A stretch of DNA of 64,000 bases from Jackrogersella multiformis. Taxonomy: Eukaryota > Ascomycota > Sordariomycetes > Xylariales > Hypoxylaceae. Where the stretch lies: assembly GCA_902806575.1 (NCBI GenBank), contig CADCXD010000002.1, positions 1,922,001 to 1,986,000 of the forward strand. Direction: 5' to 3'. The translations under genes and the position numbers were made by a program. Position 1 is the stretch's first letter. Every line of letters begins with the position of its first letter. Positions 35,862 through 50,000 of the stretch are shown piece after piece. The notes beneath the pieces were generated by a model. That model was not told the DNA's origin and made no database searches. It saw only the letters and a list, made by a program, of their open reading frames with translations.

Positions 35862-38480
35862 TCAACCTCTTATTGCTGTCGCAGTATGAGCGTCTAGTGC
35901 GAACGGGAAACGATCTTGAAGGTATTGGGCGTGGAGAGGAGTTGGGCCGGCGGGGGATCGGATTGAGAACGTACCAGCAAGAGGAACGAAGCTAGCCATC
36001 GAGCCGGGTGACGCCGCTCTGACCGTCGAAGCGCTCGAGCTAGCCGGGCTCAGAGGCTGCTGCGACAGCGGAGATTCCGCGGGGGAGCCGCCGACGGCCG
36101 GGGCGTACCCGTTGGTAAAGTACGGGCTGAGGTTCTGCCGCAGCGAGTGGTGTATCGCGCTGTTGTGGTGGTGTAGGGGCAGATCGTTTACGTCGGGGCT
36201 GCCGTTCGAGCTCGAGGCGCTGCTGCTAGTGCTGCGAGGCGAGATGTCGTCCGCGCCGTCGTATCGGCCGGGGCGCAGGGATCCGTCTTTCGTCTGGGGG
36301 CTAGACTGCTTCGAGCTATTGAACTACACAGCGGAGAAAGGTTAGTCAGGATCTCACGAGGTTGTTTCGAGGCTCCGGGCGTGCTTCCCGTGTCGGGCGG
36401 AGGCCAGGCTCTCGCGAGGTGTACGTACAAAGCAGTATTTGTTGAGGATCTCTTCGTACGAAGCCGATGCTATGCTGGCCGAGGAGGGGGAAGCCGCCCC
36501 GGAGATGGCAGGGCCGCGCGCGGCAGAGATCTGCGGGCCGGACGCGGGAGCGGGCGAAGGCTTGGCTGGGGCCGGGCGGGCCGGCAGCTCTCGCTGCGCC
36601 TGCTGGGCGGCGGTGGGGGCGGCGCCTGACGAGGCCTTCTGGTGAGGCTTCATGTATAGGGCGTCGCCGTACTGGCTCGCCCCCCGGTTCGCCTGCTTGG
36701 CGGCGTTCAGCGAGGCGCCGAAGTCGTACCGGTTGGCGAAGGCCTGGCCGCTGGGGGACGACAGCCGGTTCGGCAGGTTGTCGCTGGGCAGGTTGGACGT
36801 CGACTTCGAGATCTTGAGGCGCAGACCGGTCGGCCCGGACTCTCCGAGCACCTCGTGGAGGGGCCGGTCGAAGTTGACGAATCTCGAGTCGTGTCCGAAG
36901 TCGTCCAAGGTGCCGGGGGGCATGGATACCGGCCGCGCGGCCGTCGGAGGGTTCGGCCGGCGGGTGCTGCGCGGCAGGCCGTTGGGGGGCCGGGATACGA
37001 CCTGGGCGGTATTATTGCCGGCGGCGGGCAGCATCTTCTTGCGGAAGTCGACTTGGAAGTTGACTCCGTCGTTGCTATCCCAATATTCGACGCCGTTGAC
37101 GGCATATTTGATGCAGAAGTATAAAGTCTTGGCCTCGAGGTTGGCGAAGTCGGACAGCTTGAGGCTGAACTGGAAGCGGTCGTGGCCGACGTCGACGCCC
37201 CGCGGCCGTATCTCCTGGTGGTACTCGGCGGTCACCTCGGAGGTCGTCTTCCAGTAGTCGAACGTGAATCTGCACACGACCGTCTTCTGGAAGGCCAGGT
37301 TGGCTACGGCTATCGACCCTATCAGGCACTTCTGGTCGGGCGACATCCAGACCCTCTCCAGCCGCACGGGGAGGGTCCTGCGGATCGGCGTCTCGGCGGG
37401 GAACCTGTTCATGACGAGCTCCCACTCGAACGGCGGCGACCGCGGGGCTGCCTTCTCGTCGAACCCGAACGGGTACTCGCTCTCGCTCTCGTAGTTCTCC
37501 GCCGGGGAGGAACCGGCGCTGACGGCGAGCGGCCGGTCGACCTGCAGGAAGTGCCGCACGTGCTCGAGATGCGAGTCGAAGTGCACGGCCTTCGAGAAGG
37601 TCGGCGTCCCCGGCATGCTCGAGGGCCTCCTGTGCGCCCGCAGCGCCGGCCGGACGAGCTCGCCCGACTTCTTCCTCACCATCTGCGGCTTCCTCAGGGG
37701 CTCGTCCTGCTCGGATCCGTCCTCAGACGTGGCCGCCGACGCCTCCGCCGACTTCGACATGTAGATGTGGGAATCCGTATTCGACCTCGAGTGCGAGATC
37801 TTCCGGGCGCCGGTGCTGAGCGCGGGCAGGCCGGCGGCGATCAGCGTCTGCCGCGGCTCCCCGATCAGGCTCTTAGTCTGGGGCGGGAGCTGGGACGGGA
37901 GCAGGAACAGCTCGCCGGGCGACGACCTGATAGGCGACGGCGCCCGGTGCTGCGGGATCGCGCTGATGGCCTCCTTCAGCTCTTTCATATTCTCGATCTC
38001 CCTACCCCGGCTCTCCATCTCGGCGGCCCCTTCGTCCTCGCTAGACGACTCCGGGGGCGAGATGATAGCCCCCGGGGGCATAGCCTGCGCGTCGGCGACC
38101 GGAGGGGGGGACTGCCTGACCGGGGTGGCGAGGGAGGCCACGATGCCCTTCAGGTTATCCGATGTCCCCGGAGGGGTGGCGTCGGGAGTCGGGCCGTCCG
38201 CGGACCTCGGCGTGGTAACCGAAGTCGCGGACCTCGGCGTGGTGACCAAGGTGGCGGGCCTCGGCGTGGTGACCAGGGCCACGGACTTCGGCGTGGCGAC
38301 CGAAGTCGCGCTCCCCGCCGAGGGCGTCCGCCGGTGTCTGGAGAGGTAGGAAGACGATCGAGGGAGAGCCGGCTTCGGCGAGCTGGCGGTCTGGGAGTTG
38401 AAGGAGGATCTCCGACTGACGTCGGGCGAGGGAGGAGCCGAGGAGGCGGGAGAGCGGTGGGAGGGCGGTGTGTAAGGCAT
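35862..38480 (-). CDS. Gac1-like protein phosphatase 1 regulatory subunit with CBM21 domain (two exons, 837 aa)
   Basis: Minus-strand exons 36429-38480 (684 codons) and 35862-36323 (153 codons plus stop). The 105-bp intron starts GTACGTAC and ends GTGTAG, phase 0, joining YCF to FNSSKQSS. The frame also reads through the intron for 25 codons before a stop, which hides the true C-terminus (ending TATAIRG). An RVxF-type PP1-docking motif, KAVHF, lies at 297-301. A CBM21 glycogen-binding domain spans about 365-479, with FDYWKTTSEV and EYWDSNDGVNFQV as its conserved ends. Such subunits bring PP1 (Glc7) to glycogen to activate glycogen synthase. Residues 62-93 hold three to four 10-aa repeats (VTTPRSAT-type). 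The rest is Ser/Pro-rich and disordered. The start MPYTPPSHRSPASS is chosen because it is typical of the family; the frame stays open to an ATG at 38888, but that stretch looks like leader sequence. Confidence 0.9.
38190..38300 (-). repeat. 30-bp in-frame tandem repeat within the Gac1-like gene
   Basis: About 3.5 units of 30 bp (GGCGTGGTGACC-containing on the plus strand) encode a 10-residue repeat rich in Thr, Pro, Arg, Ala and Val near the N-terminus. The period is a multiple of three, so copy number can change without a frameshift. Confidence 0.8.
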
Positions 38481-40080
38481 CTCCGGAGATTTGGGCTGCC
38501 GCCGGAGAGGTGCGAAGAGGAGAAGGGTAGTGAAGTGGACGTCCGCAGGCTTGGCGCTGCTGGTCTTAGGGGCGCCTACTTTCAGGTGAGGTAGGCAGGG
38601 AAATATTCTCTTCCACCAGACCTTGAGCCACGAGCCGGAATGGGCGGCGGCGGTAGCAGCTACGGCGGTTTTCGAAATTGGAGGAGCGAATGGGTATTCG
38701 CAAAGATCTGGGAAGGAGGATGGTTCTGTCAGCATTGTTTGTCTCGGTGCGAGTTTCCATGGTACGGGTCGGTTTTGGTATTGAGACTTTCTGACTCTTC
38801 TGACTCTTCTTCCGGGCCAGTCTTGCAGACGAGGGACAAACCAGGGACGATTCAAATAGGCAACGGGGACGGCAGCAACTGGCGGCACGAGCGATTTTAA
38901 AAAATTATGCTCCGCATGTAGGAAGATAGAGGGGAAGCGGAAGGCCTATGGAATGAGACATCTCCAGGCGTGTGGGGTTGTCAGAGGTGACGGTGCCCAA
39001 GAATGATAATCTCCCATACCCAACCCATTTATTCCCAAATTCTCGTGTCTCACGTCTCCACGTGGTTCGAAGGGGAGGCTGAAGCTACGGCCGCGGCTGA
39101 CGATGCTGGGGAAGGGGAACGGGGTAGATGCGTTGGCACATGCAGCATATAAAAGAAATTTCGACTTACACGAACGGGAAACACGGAACGAAATGCTCAG
39201 TCAGGTGTTGCCCATAGATATATCTTGCAAAGCCGTCAAAGCAGAGAGCAAAAAGAGAGACAGACAGAAATGCAGAGGCGATATTTCAGCAGCAATGCTA
39301 TTCTCGTCTTTCTCTTTTTTTTTCTCTTCTGTAGGACTTGTTAAGCAGATATCGACTGGGGGCGGTCGGCGTTGGGAGAACCCCAGGTCGATCAGATATC
39401 CCGGCAGGCGAGGAGGGAAGAAATATTATTTTTTAACGGGTGAACCAGACGGCAAAGGATCCGTCGAGGTCGGAGAGACGAAAAGGTCGCTACCGTAGGG
39501 GAGGCTAAGACAAGACGCACAAAGATGATATGTGTTTTTTTGTCACCTAACCGGGTGGCCCGACGTATAGGTATCGAGACCAGAGGAGGGAGGTTTCGAA
39601 GGTGATCCTTTGTTATGTTCAACCGGCTTTGTTGCTTGGAAGAATCGAGGCCGTTCAGTACGTACCGTTGATATGTATCTGCTCCCTGGCCTTGCGGAGG
39701 TTGCTGAGCCTTTGGTACGTGATGGTGACGGAGGGGATGATGATCACCTGTCGAGGCTACAGTGGTGAGGTGCAAATGCGAGGGAATCGACAGGAAAAGC
39801 CGGTCGACCGCCCAGAACAAAAATCACACTTGAGGCAAAGAAGGCACTTCTTCTTCTCTCGTTCGGCAGAGCGAAGAGCAATAGAGAAAGAATTAGGAAT
39901 TGCGGACGAAGCTATCTACAATCCTAGGCCCGCCTTTGAACTGTAGGGAGTGGGAAGGAGGGAGAGGTGGTGAGGGTGAGGGCCGTGGTGGTGGTGGTGT
40001 GAGGAAGAAAAGCACACACAAAAAAAAATTGGCGTCGGACGGAAGAGATTGTGGGTTCAAGGTTGGCAGCTAGCTAATAG
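38481..40080. promoter_or_regulatory. Upstream region/5' leader of the Gac1-like gene
   Basis: Seen from the minus strand, this is long, pyrimidine-rich sequence, consistent with a long leader that may contain introns. A 26-codon stretch on the minus strand (about 39747 down to 39667), flanked by CAG and GTACGT, could be a non-coding leader exon. No start codon opens it. Confidence 0.35.
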
Positions 40081-43000
40081 TAAGGTTTATTCAAATTCAG
40101 TGGCCAATGTTGGGGCGACTTGGGTGTGACTGGGGGGGGCGACTAGGTCACTACGAGTACATGCTAGGTGGCACAAGTAATACAGTAGTAACGCTAACCA
40201 GGCGGGCACAGTGGTTTCCATTTTCCTTAGGTAGCACCTCAGCATGTACCCACTGGGCTTAGGCTTTGACAACCCTGGCAACCCTAGCAGCCTAGCAGCC
40301 TAGCAGCTTCCACTGTCGCCTTTGCAGATGCTAGACCTAGGTACCTACCAGGTAGGTAGAGGTATGGATGCGTCGCTAGCTACCTAGGAGCTATGCACCG
40401 CTATGCACTCTATGGGGCCATGGCTGACGACCGATAAGTCGATGGTAAGAGAGCATGGGCCATACAGAAACCTAGAGGGAGGGGTTCTTTATTATCAACC
40501 AATAGGATTTATAGACTGCATGGCGGGTCCCGATGGATTGATAACACCATTGGAACAAAAATATACGCGCCATACAGGTATTCTTATCCGCACTGTCCTT
40601 TACCTTGTGGCTCTATCGTAAACTCATAAGCTGTGACAGCTGTGACGAGCAAAAACTCACGGACCAGCATCATAGTAAAATTGTTAACAACGTTTATTAA
40701 CCTCAACAGATAACACATGGTGATACCTTATAATGAACGTGTGTACCCAGGTATGTATGTCAAGCTACCTAGGTAAGCAGTACGAACTGTACGTGTGTTA
40801 GATATTGCATCTTTTATACGTGATATGGTAGTTTCAGAACAACTTGAGAGCCTATCAACGAGACGCTTCGAGATTCCTTTACACAGCTACCTAGGTATCT
40901 AAGGTTCTTGCAGCTTTGTCATACCTACCAAAAATCCGAATTTTATTTACCCACTACCTAAGTAGGTACATTAAATATAGGTAATTTCATACTTACCTAG
41001 GTACCTAAGTACATATTATAATAAATATTATGGCTAGTTTCTTGTCTTTTTTTTCCTTTCTAGGTACTTCGCTGCTTACCTAGGTAGGCATTTAGATAGG
41101 CATTTTATCATCGCTATATTAAACTACATACTAAACTACTAGCCTACCTACCTAAGGTAAGTACTTTAGCAAATAGGTTGTTTGTCTAAATCAAAATACC
41201 TTCGGGTAGGTATTTGCTAGCCGGTGATATAACACTCGTCTCGAGGAAAGCTATCAGCATCTTAGGCGAGGACATGCATAAGTTCCTACGCCTACACTAG
41301 AGAGGTATCAAACGACGATGGGCCCATCTGCAAGAAAGCATACATTATGTACGTGCGTGAGGCACATACAGTACGTCCATCGTCCATCCGTCTATACCTC
41401 AGATACACCTAGGTATGCTAGAATGGATGTATGTATATGAAAGGAGTAGAAGAGGGTCCGGTAGTGTTGTATATATGGCTCTACTACGTACTACCTAGGT
41501 ACGGATACTAGCCAGTGCTGGTAGTAGAAACGCCATCCGACCTCGAATTTATTTAGTCGGCTTAGTCGGGCACAGTATAGCGGTACTGTCTAAGCTGCAG
41601 CTTACATGCATGTGGGTCAAGGATACCTACACATCCATGTACCTAAGTACTACGTAGTAGGTACCTAGATACCTAGGTAGGTAGCTATGGGTCAAGGATT
41701 AGACGTGGAGGTCTCTGCACGCTAGAACAAGGTGGGTACTAACAAGGGTTGCTTTGGTTTACTTTGGGTTACTTCCTCGCTTAAGCTACCATACGCTAAA
41801 CGAGAATAGGCGATGCTAAAGATACCTAGATACTTCTCTTTATTTACTTACGGTACCTAGGTACTGTGGTAGCACATTCTCTATCGTTATGACGTAGGGG
41901 GTCCTTGGTTATCAGGTATCTTTGATTCTAACATTGGTCAATCCCACCAGTCAATCTCATCATATTTTTTTAAACGACGCGATGCGCATGCAAGACCAGA
42001 AGCCATCGAATGTATCAGTGCATGAGAGGCGTTAGAGGGCGTTAGAACTGCATCAGGATCGCGCACCGGTTTATTAAATGGCATCGAGCGAGGCCAATAA
42101 GATGCAATCCGCCGGTTCTTCTGTTTCCTCTTGATCAATTGATCAATTGACATGAGCCCTGCGTGGATGTTTTCTTTACATTAAATTCTAGCTACATCGA
42201 GCTACGGATGACGTGATGGTGATAACGGTGGTGGTGGCCACGAGATGAACTCGCAGACTCGCAAGACAACACTTTTATTGTAGGTACCTACCTAGGTACC
42301 TAGGTATACCAAGCAACAATCCTTTCCAATCGCATAAATAATTACATCTGGTCTAGACTTGCATAGTATCTTGGGAGGTACCTAGGTACGTATAACAAAA
42401 CGCTCTGATCATTAATTACCTAGGTAGTTGGAAGCCAGGGGCTGAATACCTTCAACATGGATGTCCCATCTAAATCTGACATCAAAAGATAAAGCCCTAT
42501 AACAAGTTTATTATTAAGGCATGTGAGTAAGCGACAATGAGAAGATACCTACTACTAGCGAATACCCGGTTGGTGAGAGCTTCAAAAGTCTTTTCCTAAT
42601 ATTATACATAATAACTATTTATTCATATTAAACCTTTCCCCCTATTCTCCTAGCCCCCCTATCCCCTCATTCCCCTGTTCCCTGTCCTATCCCCCTGTCG
42701 TCCCACCTGTAGCGGCTGTCTTTCCTAATAGCCTTAGATGCTATTTACTACCTAGATGTATTATGTAAAATGTTGAGACCATCACGATAGGATTACTACT
42801 TAGGTAACATCTTGCTAGGTTCACTTATTCACTCAAGTACCTACATAGGTAAATATATATACAGTTTAATGAATATATTAAGGACCTTTCGACTCTAAAA
42901 CTACTTATGTAGATACCTAAGTATAGAATTATAATTCAATATCAGCCTCTTCGACATGCCCCGTTGCCATGTTAGCCACCGCCAACAGTTTAAAATCTCA

Positions 43001-44018
43001 TCCTCTGACCATCAACACTTCCTTCCTTAGCCGTCGATCGGTGTAAGGCATGCTCTAATCCTGCGGTATCGTCATAAGTCCCTTATCCGCACTTGCTAAA
43101 CGATATAATAGCCCTTGCGTGATTTGGTAATTGTTTGATAAAAACATCAAAGGTTAATATAGTTCCGATAAATCGACCATCGTGATAAACATACTTCGTA
43201 TCATACCTTCTAGGTAGAAGACATCTAGCCATAGCGCGATACGCAAAATCATCGTAACAGCCTTTGAAGAGGCCCGGCTACCAGCAACAGATCTCGCCGG
43301 TCGCTATGTATTGGCGGGACCATGGCGGAAGGGGAGAATAATAAATTCCGAAAATAATAAAATTAGATAAAACCAAAATCGTGTTGGTTTTATCGAACGC
43401 GCAGCTGGCTCGGCGGGAGACCTGCAGACGCAAGGCTTCGCCTCAAACCGTGGCAACATACATATCTGCATACATACATACCTCCTACCTAGGTACTTAC
43501 TCATATATACCTAGGTACCTAGGTAGATAGTTAAGATCACGACAGGTTGTTAATATATCACACACGCAATCGTGTTACTCGTGCATACAGCTGCGACGAT
43601 CTACACCTTTGGCGTTCAGAAACGAGGTGCCCGCGGACTTGGCTCCTTATCCCCCTCCCGTCTTTGCCCTTCCCTTCTCTGTCTAAGCTGCTAGGTAAAG
43701 TAGTATAAAAACTTTGTTTAACTATAAGAGCTGCCCCATCAGACATTGACATTAGATCAGACATTGAATAGCGAAGTCGCCTTTCGCACGGCAAAGCCTC
43801 GCACTTTATTTACTACGAGGGCCTAGCTACCTAGGTAGCTAGCAGTTTCATGCTTTGACGTCCCTAAACCTGATTTATATATGTAGTACGTCAGGCGTAT
43901 ACGTCAAGCGTGTACTAGTATATTAGATCATCACCGCATCCGTGGATGGTACTTAAGTCTTCAACTCGATAGCAATTCCTTATGTTCGAGTTTGATATCG
44001 TCATATCGCCGTCACGCT

Positions 44019-44019
<1 letters not shown>

Positions 44020-44047
<28 letters not shown>
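44020..44047 (+). repeat. 7-bp microsatellite (CCCGTAT)4
   Basis: Four exact copies of CCCGTAT from 44020. Confidence 0.85.
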
Positions 44048-44049
<2 letters not shown>

Positions 44050-47000
44050 ATCATACCGGTTACGCGGCATTGGTGATTCTACGTACGTCGTTACATGCGC
44101 TTACGGAGCTGGCTGTTCTCCTGGCGCTTCGTTATCTCGCTCCGAAAGCCTTGGAGGTCCGATCAACAGAAAGACCGCAAAGTTCTTACAGTATGAATCC
44201 GACAAGGCCGGCGTAACATCTCCTGATTTGTTACTGGCGGCTCGTCTTGGCTTTACCAAGCTACAGTAGTTTGGTTTTGGTTCGTCAATGCTACCCATCC
44301 CTGCCCATATCTGCTCATCCCTGTCGCCTAAGACAGGCCACCATTTGGCCATAGCTCTTCCTAGACCTTGCCCTTCGACAAGGACGGTCCCAAGTGGTGG
44401 GTCTTCGTCCATCAGTAAGCGAGAGAGGCTCAATCGAGAGTCTCAAAAGGAAAAGGAAAATTTTCTCCTTCATCCCTATCCCCATCCCCATAACTTAAAA
44501 GAAGCCAAAACCCGTCTGCTGAAAGAAAAGGTTGGGGTATGGAGTAATCAACGGGGATGACGCTCTAGACCAACCATGGGGCGAGGGAGGAAAATTCAAG
44601 CAAGCCTCCTACGCTACTTTGCAGCTTTCGACGACGGTGAGAGCGAGCGAAAAGTTTGTGCGCGTTCCTACCTGTATCAGTGTATGCACATACACACATA
44701 CATTATGCTCCCCTGTCCGTCTCCCCCGATCTAGCTAGACAGGCAGGGTAGGGCGTAGGCGAAAGCTTTGCTCCTTGGTTATACTACGATCAACGTCCCA
44801 GATCATAGGTTTATCTGATCTACATGCCCAGCCACGATTCTAAGTACCTACATAGTCTAGACCTCGCAATCCGACAATCCTCTTAAAAGACCGAGAGGCG
44901 CTCTCTCTCGGTCGGCCAACAACTGCCAACTTTTTTTGTAACATACTCCTACCTTTGTTTGCGGCTGCGCGTCCTTCGTATTGTGTTCCTGTATTCGTAT
45001 CGCACAGGCGATGATTCAAACTTTGAAACAATCTCGAACGCCGTTGAAAGGATGCGCCTGGTTTAGTCCTAATGCATAATATGAGTGAAGGGGCCTTCTG
45101 AATATGGTAGAGATCTTTGCGAATCTATCTACTACATAGTAGGTAGATAAGGACTCCGACAGCGGCCCTCCTTTACGAGCACTCTACATATCTCTCCCTA
45201 CTACCTTTTGATACACAATATTTCCCCCTGGTTATCTATTGTTGAATTTTCTTCCTATTTCGCTGGTATCATCCCCGTCGTCGGTCCCGTCTCCTCCCTT
45301 TGAATAGCTTCAATTCCCTTGGAATATTAAATTAGGATCCGACATCCCCTTGAGGTCCTGGACCACGAGCACTGGCGCATACTCGCGCAATAATTATCCG
45401 GAGCTCTTGTTCCTCTAGTGTTACGATCTGCACGTTCATTGGCCTATTTGGACTGCGAGATGCATAGAAGCAACCCTACCTACCTGCCTGGTAGGTACCT
45501 ATCTTGCGTCTTCCTATCTTCATACCTAGGCAGCTAGGTAGCCAGGGTACCCTACCTACACAGGTAGGTACTTAGCTAGAGTTACAATTATATCCCAACA
45601 AGATACATACCTAGGTACTATATTAAACTCGCATGCAAGTTCTTGGAACGCGGTAGGTACTGTAAGTCGGCGAACCCCACCGACAGACATTTCATTTCCA
45701 TCACCCTGGCCTGATATGGAACGAGGTGTGTCTCTTATACGGTTGGCTCCGACTTGGTTCTTGTATTCCATTCGTCCCTAAACTGGAATATATGTCTTTG
45801 TCTCCCTCTCTCACCGGCCTGCCTACCTAGGCTTATAGGTACTCTACAAAGTGACCATTACGGACGTGCGGCTGGGAAATTATCTTGTTTGAGCATTCTC
45901 GCCACTCTCATGGCGCGAGCCTTATCTATCCGTCCAGCCCGTCGTATTGATAATCCCGCCACCCTTGAGTCTAGCGTCTTGTCGAATAAAGGAGCATTGT
46001 TAACAGTAAGATGAAGTAAGATGACGATGAGGCTACCGAGTTGTCTTTCAATTCGATCAATGCGTTACCAATAGGAAGTTAATACGAACGTCATCATCTC
46101 GAAGGATCTCAGCATTGGTAATTTGATAAACGAAACACTGTGATACCGTACCGTTCTTCATACTCTACGGCGGATAGCAGTAGCACCCTCTCGTCAGCAA
46201 CCTGGCATACAGTGCGTAACACTGTTATAATAGGAGGATTTACCTATGTACTTAGGTAGGTATCGAAGTACCCAGTCCAAGGTACCTAGGTACCTCGCTG
46301 TAGATACCTACCTAGGTATGTACCTATGTACACTAAATACCTATCACTATCGTCATTGTCGCTGTCGTTGTCGCTATTATCCAACCTAGGTTTCAGTTTC
46401 TCCTTTTCTACACCGATAAGTAAATAAATAACGTTCACCGTCAAAAAACAAAATAAGAAATAAAACTTAACTACCTGATGGCGCAGGAAGGACTCTCGTA
46501 GATCGCCACGCAGCTCTTCTATCACGTCAGATTGCATTATTCAGATATTACCTAGGTAGGTACTAATGTAGATAGTAGGTCCGGTTCCATAATTCGTCAG
46601 GTAAGAAACTCCCGAGTCTCGACCCAAAGCCTGTCTACTTTCGGAAGTATCTGTGCGAGCTTAAAATTACTAGGCGGCTGAAGAGAGGCTCAACATTGAT
46701 GGATACAAAATACAAAACTGTTGATGGTGGATAGCATGCTCGGAAACAGGGGTGATTAAAATAATCCTCGCGTCGATCGTTAAACATCTCGAACCGCCAA
46801 CCAATCAGGTATTTCTACCGCCGTTTGTATCCGACCTCTCGTTTTTTTTACGCAGTCGCAACTGTTTATTCTTGATTACTTAACTGCCAAGGTGCTGTAA
46901 ATTCTTCTACGATTTTATACCGCATAAATTCGTTAAGAAGATGGGTCTCGAAGAAATCATCATTTAGGAGTTAAGCCCAACATTCGATCTGGCAACCGTA

Positions 47001-50000
47001 GACGTTGGGAACTATGAAGCTACCGTTATGTACTAGGTATCGTAGTGAGCCCATGAATACACAGCCGAGACCTCGTTGAACATTACATACCTAGGTAGTA
47101 GGCCTAGGTAGGTATGAAACGTAGATCCACCGGTCTACTAGTACCGTGCGTAGATGAATACCCATGTCTCGGTGCTAGCATCCATGGTCCATGGATATGC
47201 TATCATCGGAGTAGAGGGTGGATCCCAAACCTACGGGCTCCCCTGCCCCTGATCTTCGCCTTGGTCCGTGTCACGATCGACAACCAATATGCCAGATCGT
47301 TAAACATGCTCGCGTATATATTAATGAGCAGGGTGAGTAAATATGGCATAGGAGTCGTGAAGATGCTGCTGGCGCGTACTTTCTAACGTTATGCCTACTT
47401 GAACAGACACGATAGCCTCGAAACAACGACTGTGTCTCCGTGGAGACGGCTGTGAGGCTCTCTACTATGATAATACCGCTGACGATACCCAGCAGCTAGC
47501 GTCATCGTCTTATAACGTCTGTAGTCATATTAATCAATAAATACTTACATGTGTAAATATAAATAAATAAAACACCTATGGCCTTATAGCAAGAACAGCG
47601 GGGGTGGATAGATGGACAAGTTGAATAGCAAACCGCAATTCCCTTTAACGCCGCGTCTACCGAACATAAATAAATTGTTCAGCGCCAAGGCTTTCGAGCC
47701 AATGCGATTCCTAACAAGCCCGAGAGTAGACATGCGGTTACTTGCGAAAAAAAAAAACACCTGGCAGCTCCCGCTCCTCTTAGATAGGGATATGTTACTA
47801 GGAGAGGCCGAACGGAAAGGGGAGGCCGCGGATATGTGCATCTGGCGCGATGCGACTGCGTCGGTAATCTCAGATGGGCAGTTCGCTGCCACACAAGCCA
47901 GGGGAAAGTGAGTTCGAGCCCCGGCGAGGTACCACGCGCGAGGTCTGGCGACGAAGATACCTACTATGTAGTCTGCGGCGCCTGCTGCGGTATAGGAAGA
48001 CATCAAGTAACTCGCAAGGCGCAAAACCATGGTTCATGCTCGTCCGCAACCACATAGCGGGCCGAGACGAAACGGGACGAGAACAACTAATGCCAGAGAT
48101 CGCTCGATCATCTTAAGTAAGAAATGATTTTCTCCTCAACCCCCCTTTTCCTAGTTACTATACAGCTATATGAGGCTGAGGGCCCGCGCAGCACCTAACA
48201 CGGAGACCATGTGACAGAAGAAAGCAAGGCCCGTAGCTGTAAATGTAGATCTCGACTATCTAGCTAGGTAGCTAGAGAGACTTAAGACGAGTATATCCAG
48301 AAAAAGCCACACCGCAACGTGAACGTCTTCGAACCCCAGATAATACATGTCTAGCGCTTACAAGGAATACCTACTATGTATCTGTAGCAGAGGGGCAGAA
48401 AATAAAACCATCCCGGTCCAGATGCTCATAGTTCGCATATCTTATAGAATTAGTTCCCTCCAGGATATTTCTCGTTCGACTTAATCAGCTAGCGAACATG
48501 TCGAGGAGAGAACTCGATCCTGGAGAAGGAGAACGAGGCTATTTCGATATCCGCATCGTTTTCCCCATGGGCGCAAAGTACCCATCCGTATGTCCGAGTA
48601 GGCCCGAAATTTAGATTGAAGATTGTGGAAGACGCAAGCTCTGATTGACACGCTTATCGGTTTGCGAGGGAGACGTGCAGCCGATACAACTCCTGATACG
48701 AACGCACCTATTCGTAACCTCATAAGGGGGGTGCTATGTCGTGCAGCGATCCATGTGTCGCAGAAGACATGTGATTGCGCCGTATGCACCTCAGCATGCT
48801 ATATCGTCGAGCCTATCGTCTGTTACATTTTGGACTCGTAGGCATTGGCTGGGAATATCTTTTAATCGGCCTACTTACCTAGTATTCTACCAGTTCGGCG
48901 AGAACCATAACCACGACCTATTTTAGGGATGCATGATGCAGCATGTTGTGTGATGTTAACCGTACGTTGACTTTGTTAAAATCTAGCCCGGTCTCGTCGC
49001 AAGTTATGCTACCTTGTGGTCGCATTCGTAGATAACGTCTTATTTCGATTTGATTCGACTAGGCTCGGCACTTCAGAAGTATATTACCATCGCTGCCGCT
49101 GCCATTCTGAAAGTCCGCGAATCTAGGCTGCTTGATGCTACTATGTATGTTCGGACTAGGCTTAGAAGCAAGGGGCTAAGAGGGCCCAGGGGTGCCCTGC
49201 TCGCCTGCTTGCGCGCGTACATATGTACATATAGCCCCTGAAGGTAGTCCCTATCGAATTTTCAACATCGTGGTGGGATTTCAGACCGAAGCCGCAATCT
49301 TTCGGATTTCCGCTCTACATACCTAGGTATTAGTACTACACTATAGTAGCTAGGAAGTGATAGGATCCCATGCTCCCATGCTCCAATAGGGCAAGCGAGC
49401 TTATGCCCGTGTCGATCACCGGCTGTGCCATCTTAGGCATAGTCTTATTTCGGGACGCCGGAAAGCCGTATTAAGACAGCTTGTATTAATAATAGCATTA
49501 CCACCGGATGTCGCGATCAGCTTATAAAACTCCTTGAGGTTATTGCTAGCTTACTACAGATACCTACCTCTTAGGATTATAAGACATCTACGCCGTTGAT
49601 AGCGCACACCCGACATATACAAGCTCGTCGGATAAGGCGCATCGTGATTAATATAAGGATAACGAGTTGAGGCGGTGAGATACTGAAAGATAGCGTTAAA
49701 ATATATTTATTACTTACCTGGGTAGGTACCTCCTACCTAGATCCATACCTAGGTAGGTACTAGGTAGGGACCTAGGTAAGGTAGGTAAGAACTTGGACTT
49801 TTAGTAATAATCTTAAACCAAGTCTTCGCACAGATTCAAATTCCTTGTATCTTAGCATATTTTTAATTAATCGGTTGATGTAACGTTCTTTCTTTCTTTT
49901 TTTTTTCTTTTTTTGCAATATTAATACCGTTATCCATGAACCAGTCTAAATATTTAGTTGGGTCGTACGGCCATCGGGCTTTTTGCTGAGAGATCGACAA

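Noticed and set aside
37182..38594. 470-codon plus-strand frame antisense to the Gac1-like gene
   Set aside because: Arg/Gly-rich shadow of a GC-rich gene whose minus-strand product has clear CBM21 and PP1-docking motifs.
38481..38888. 136-residue N-terminal extension of the Gac1-like frame
   Set aside because: Trp/Arg-rich, unlike the family start; the MPYTPP start fits better, so the extension is taken as leader sequence.
39667..39747. Minus-strand 26-codon stretch flanked by splice-like sites
   Set aside because: Reads smoothly (VIIPSVTITYQRLSNLRKAR) but has no start codon and no partner exon; a leader exon or chance.
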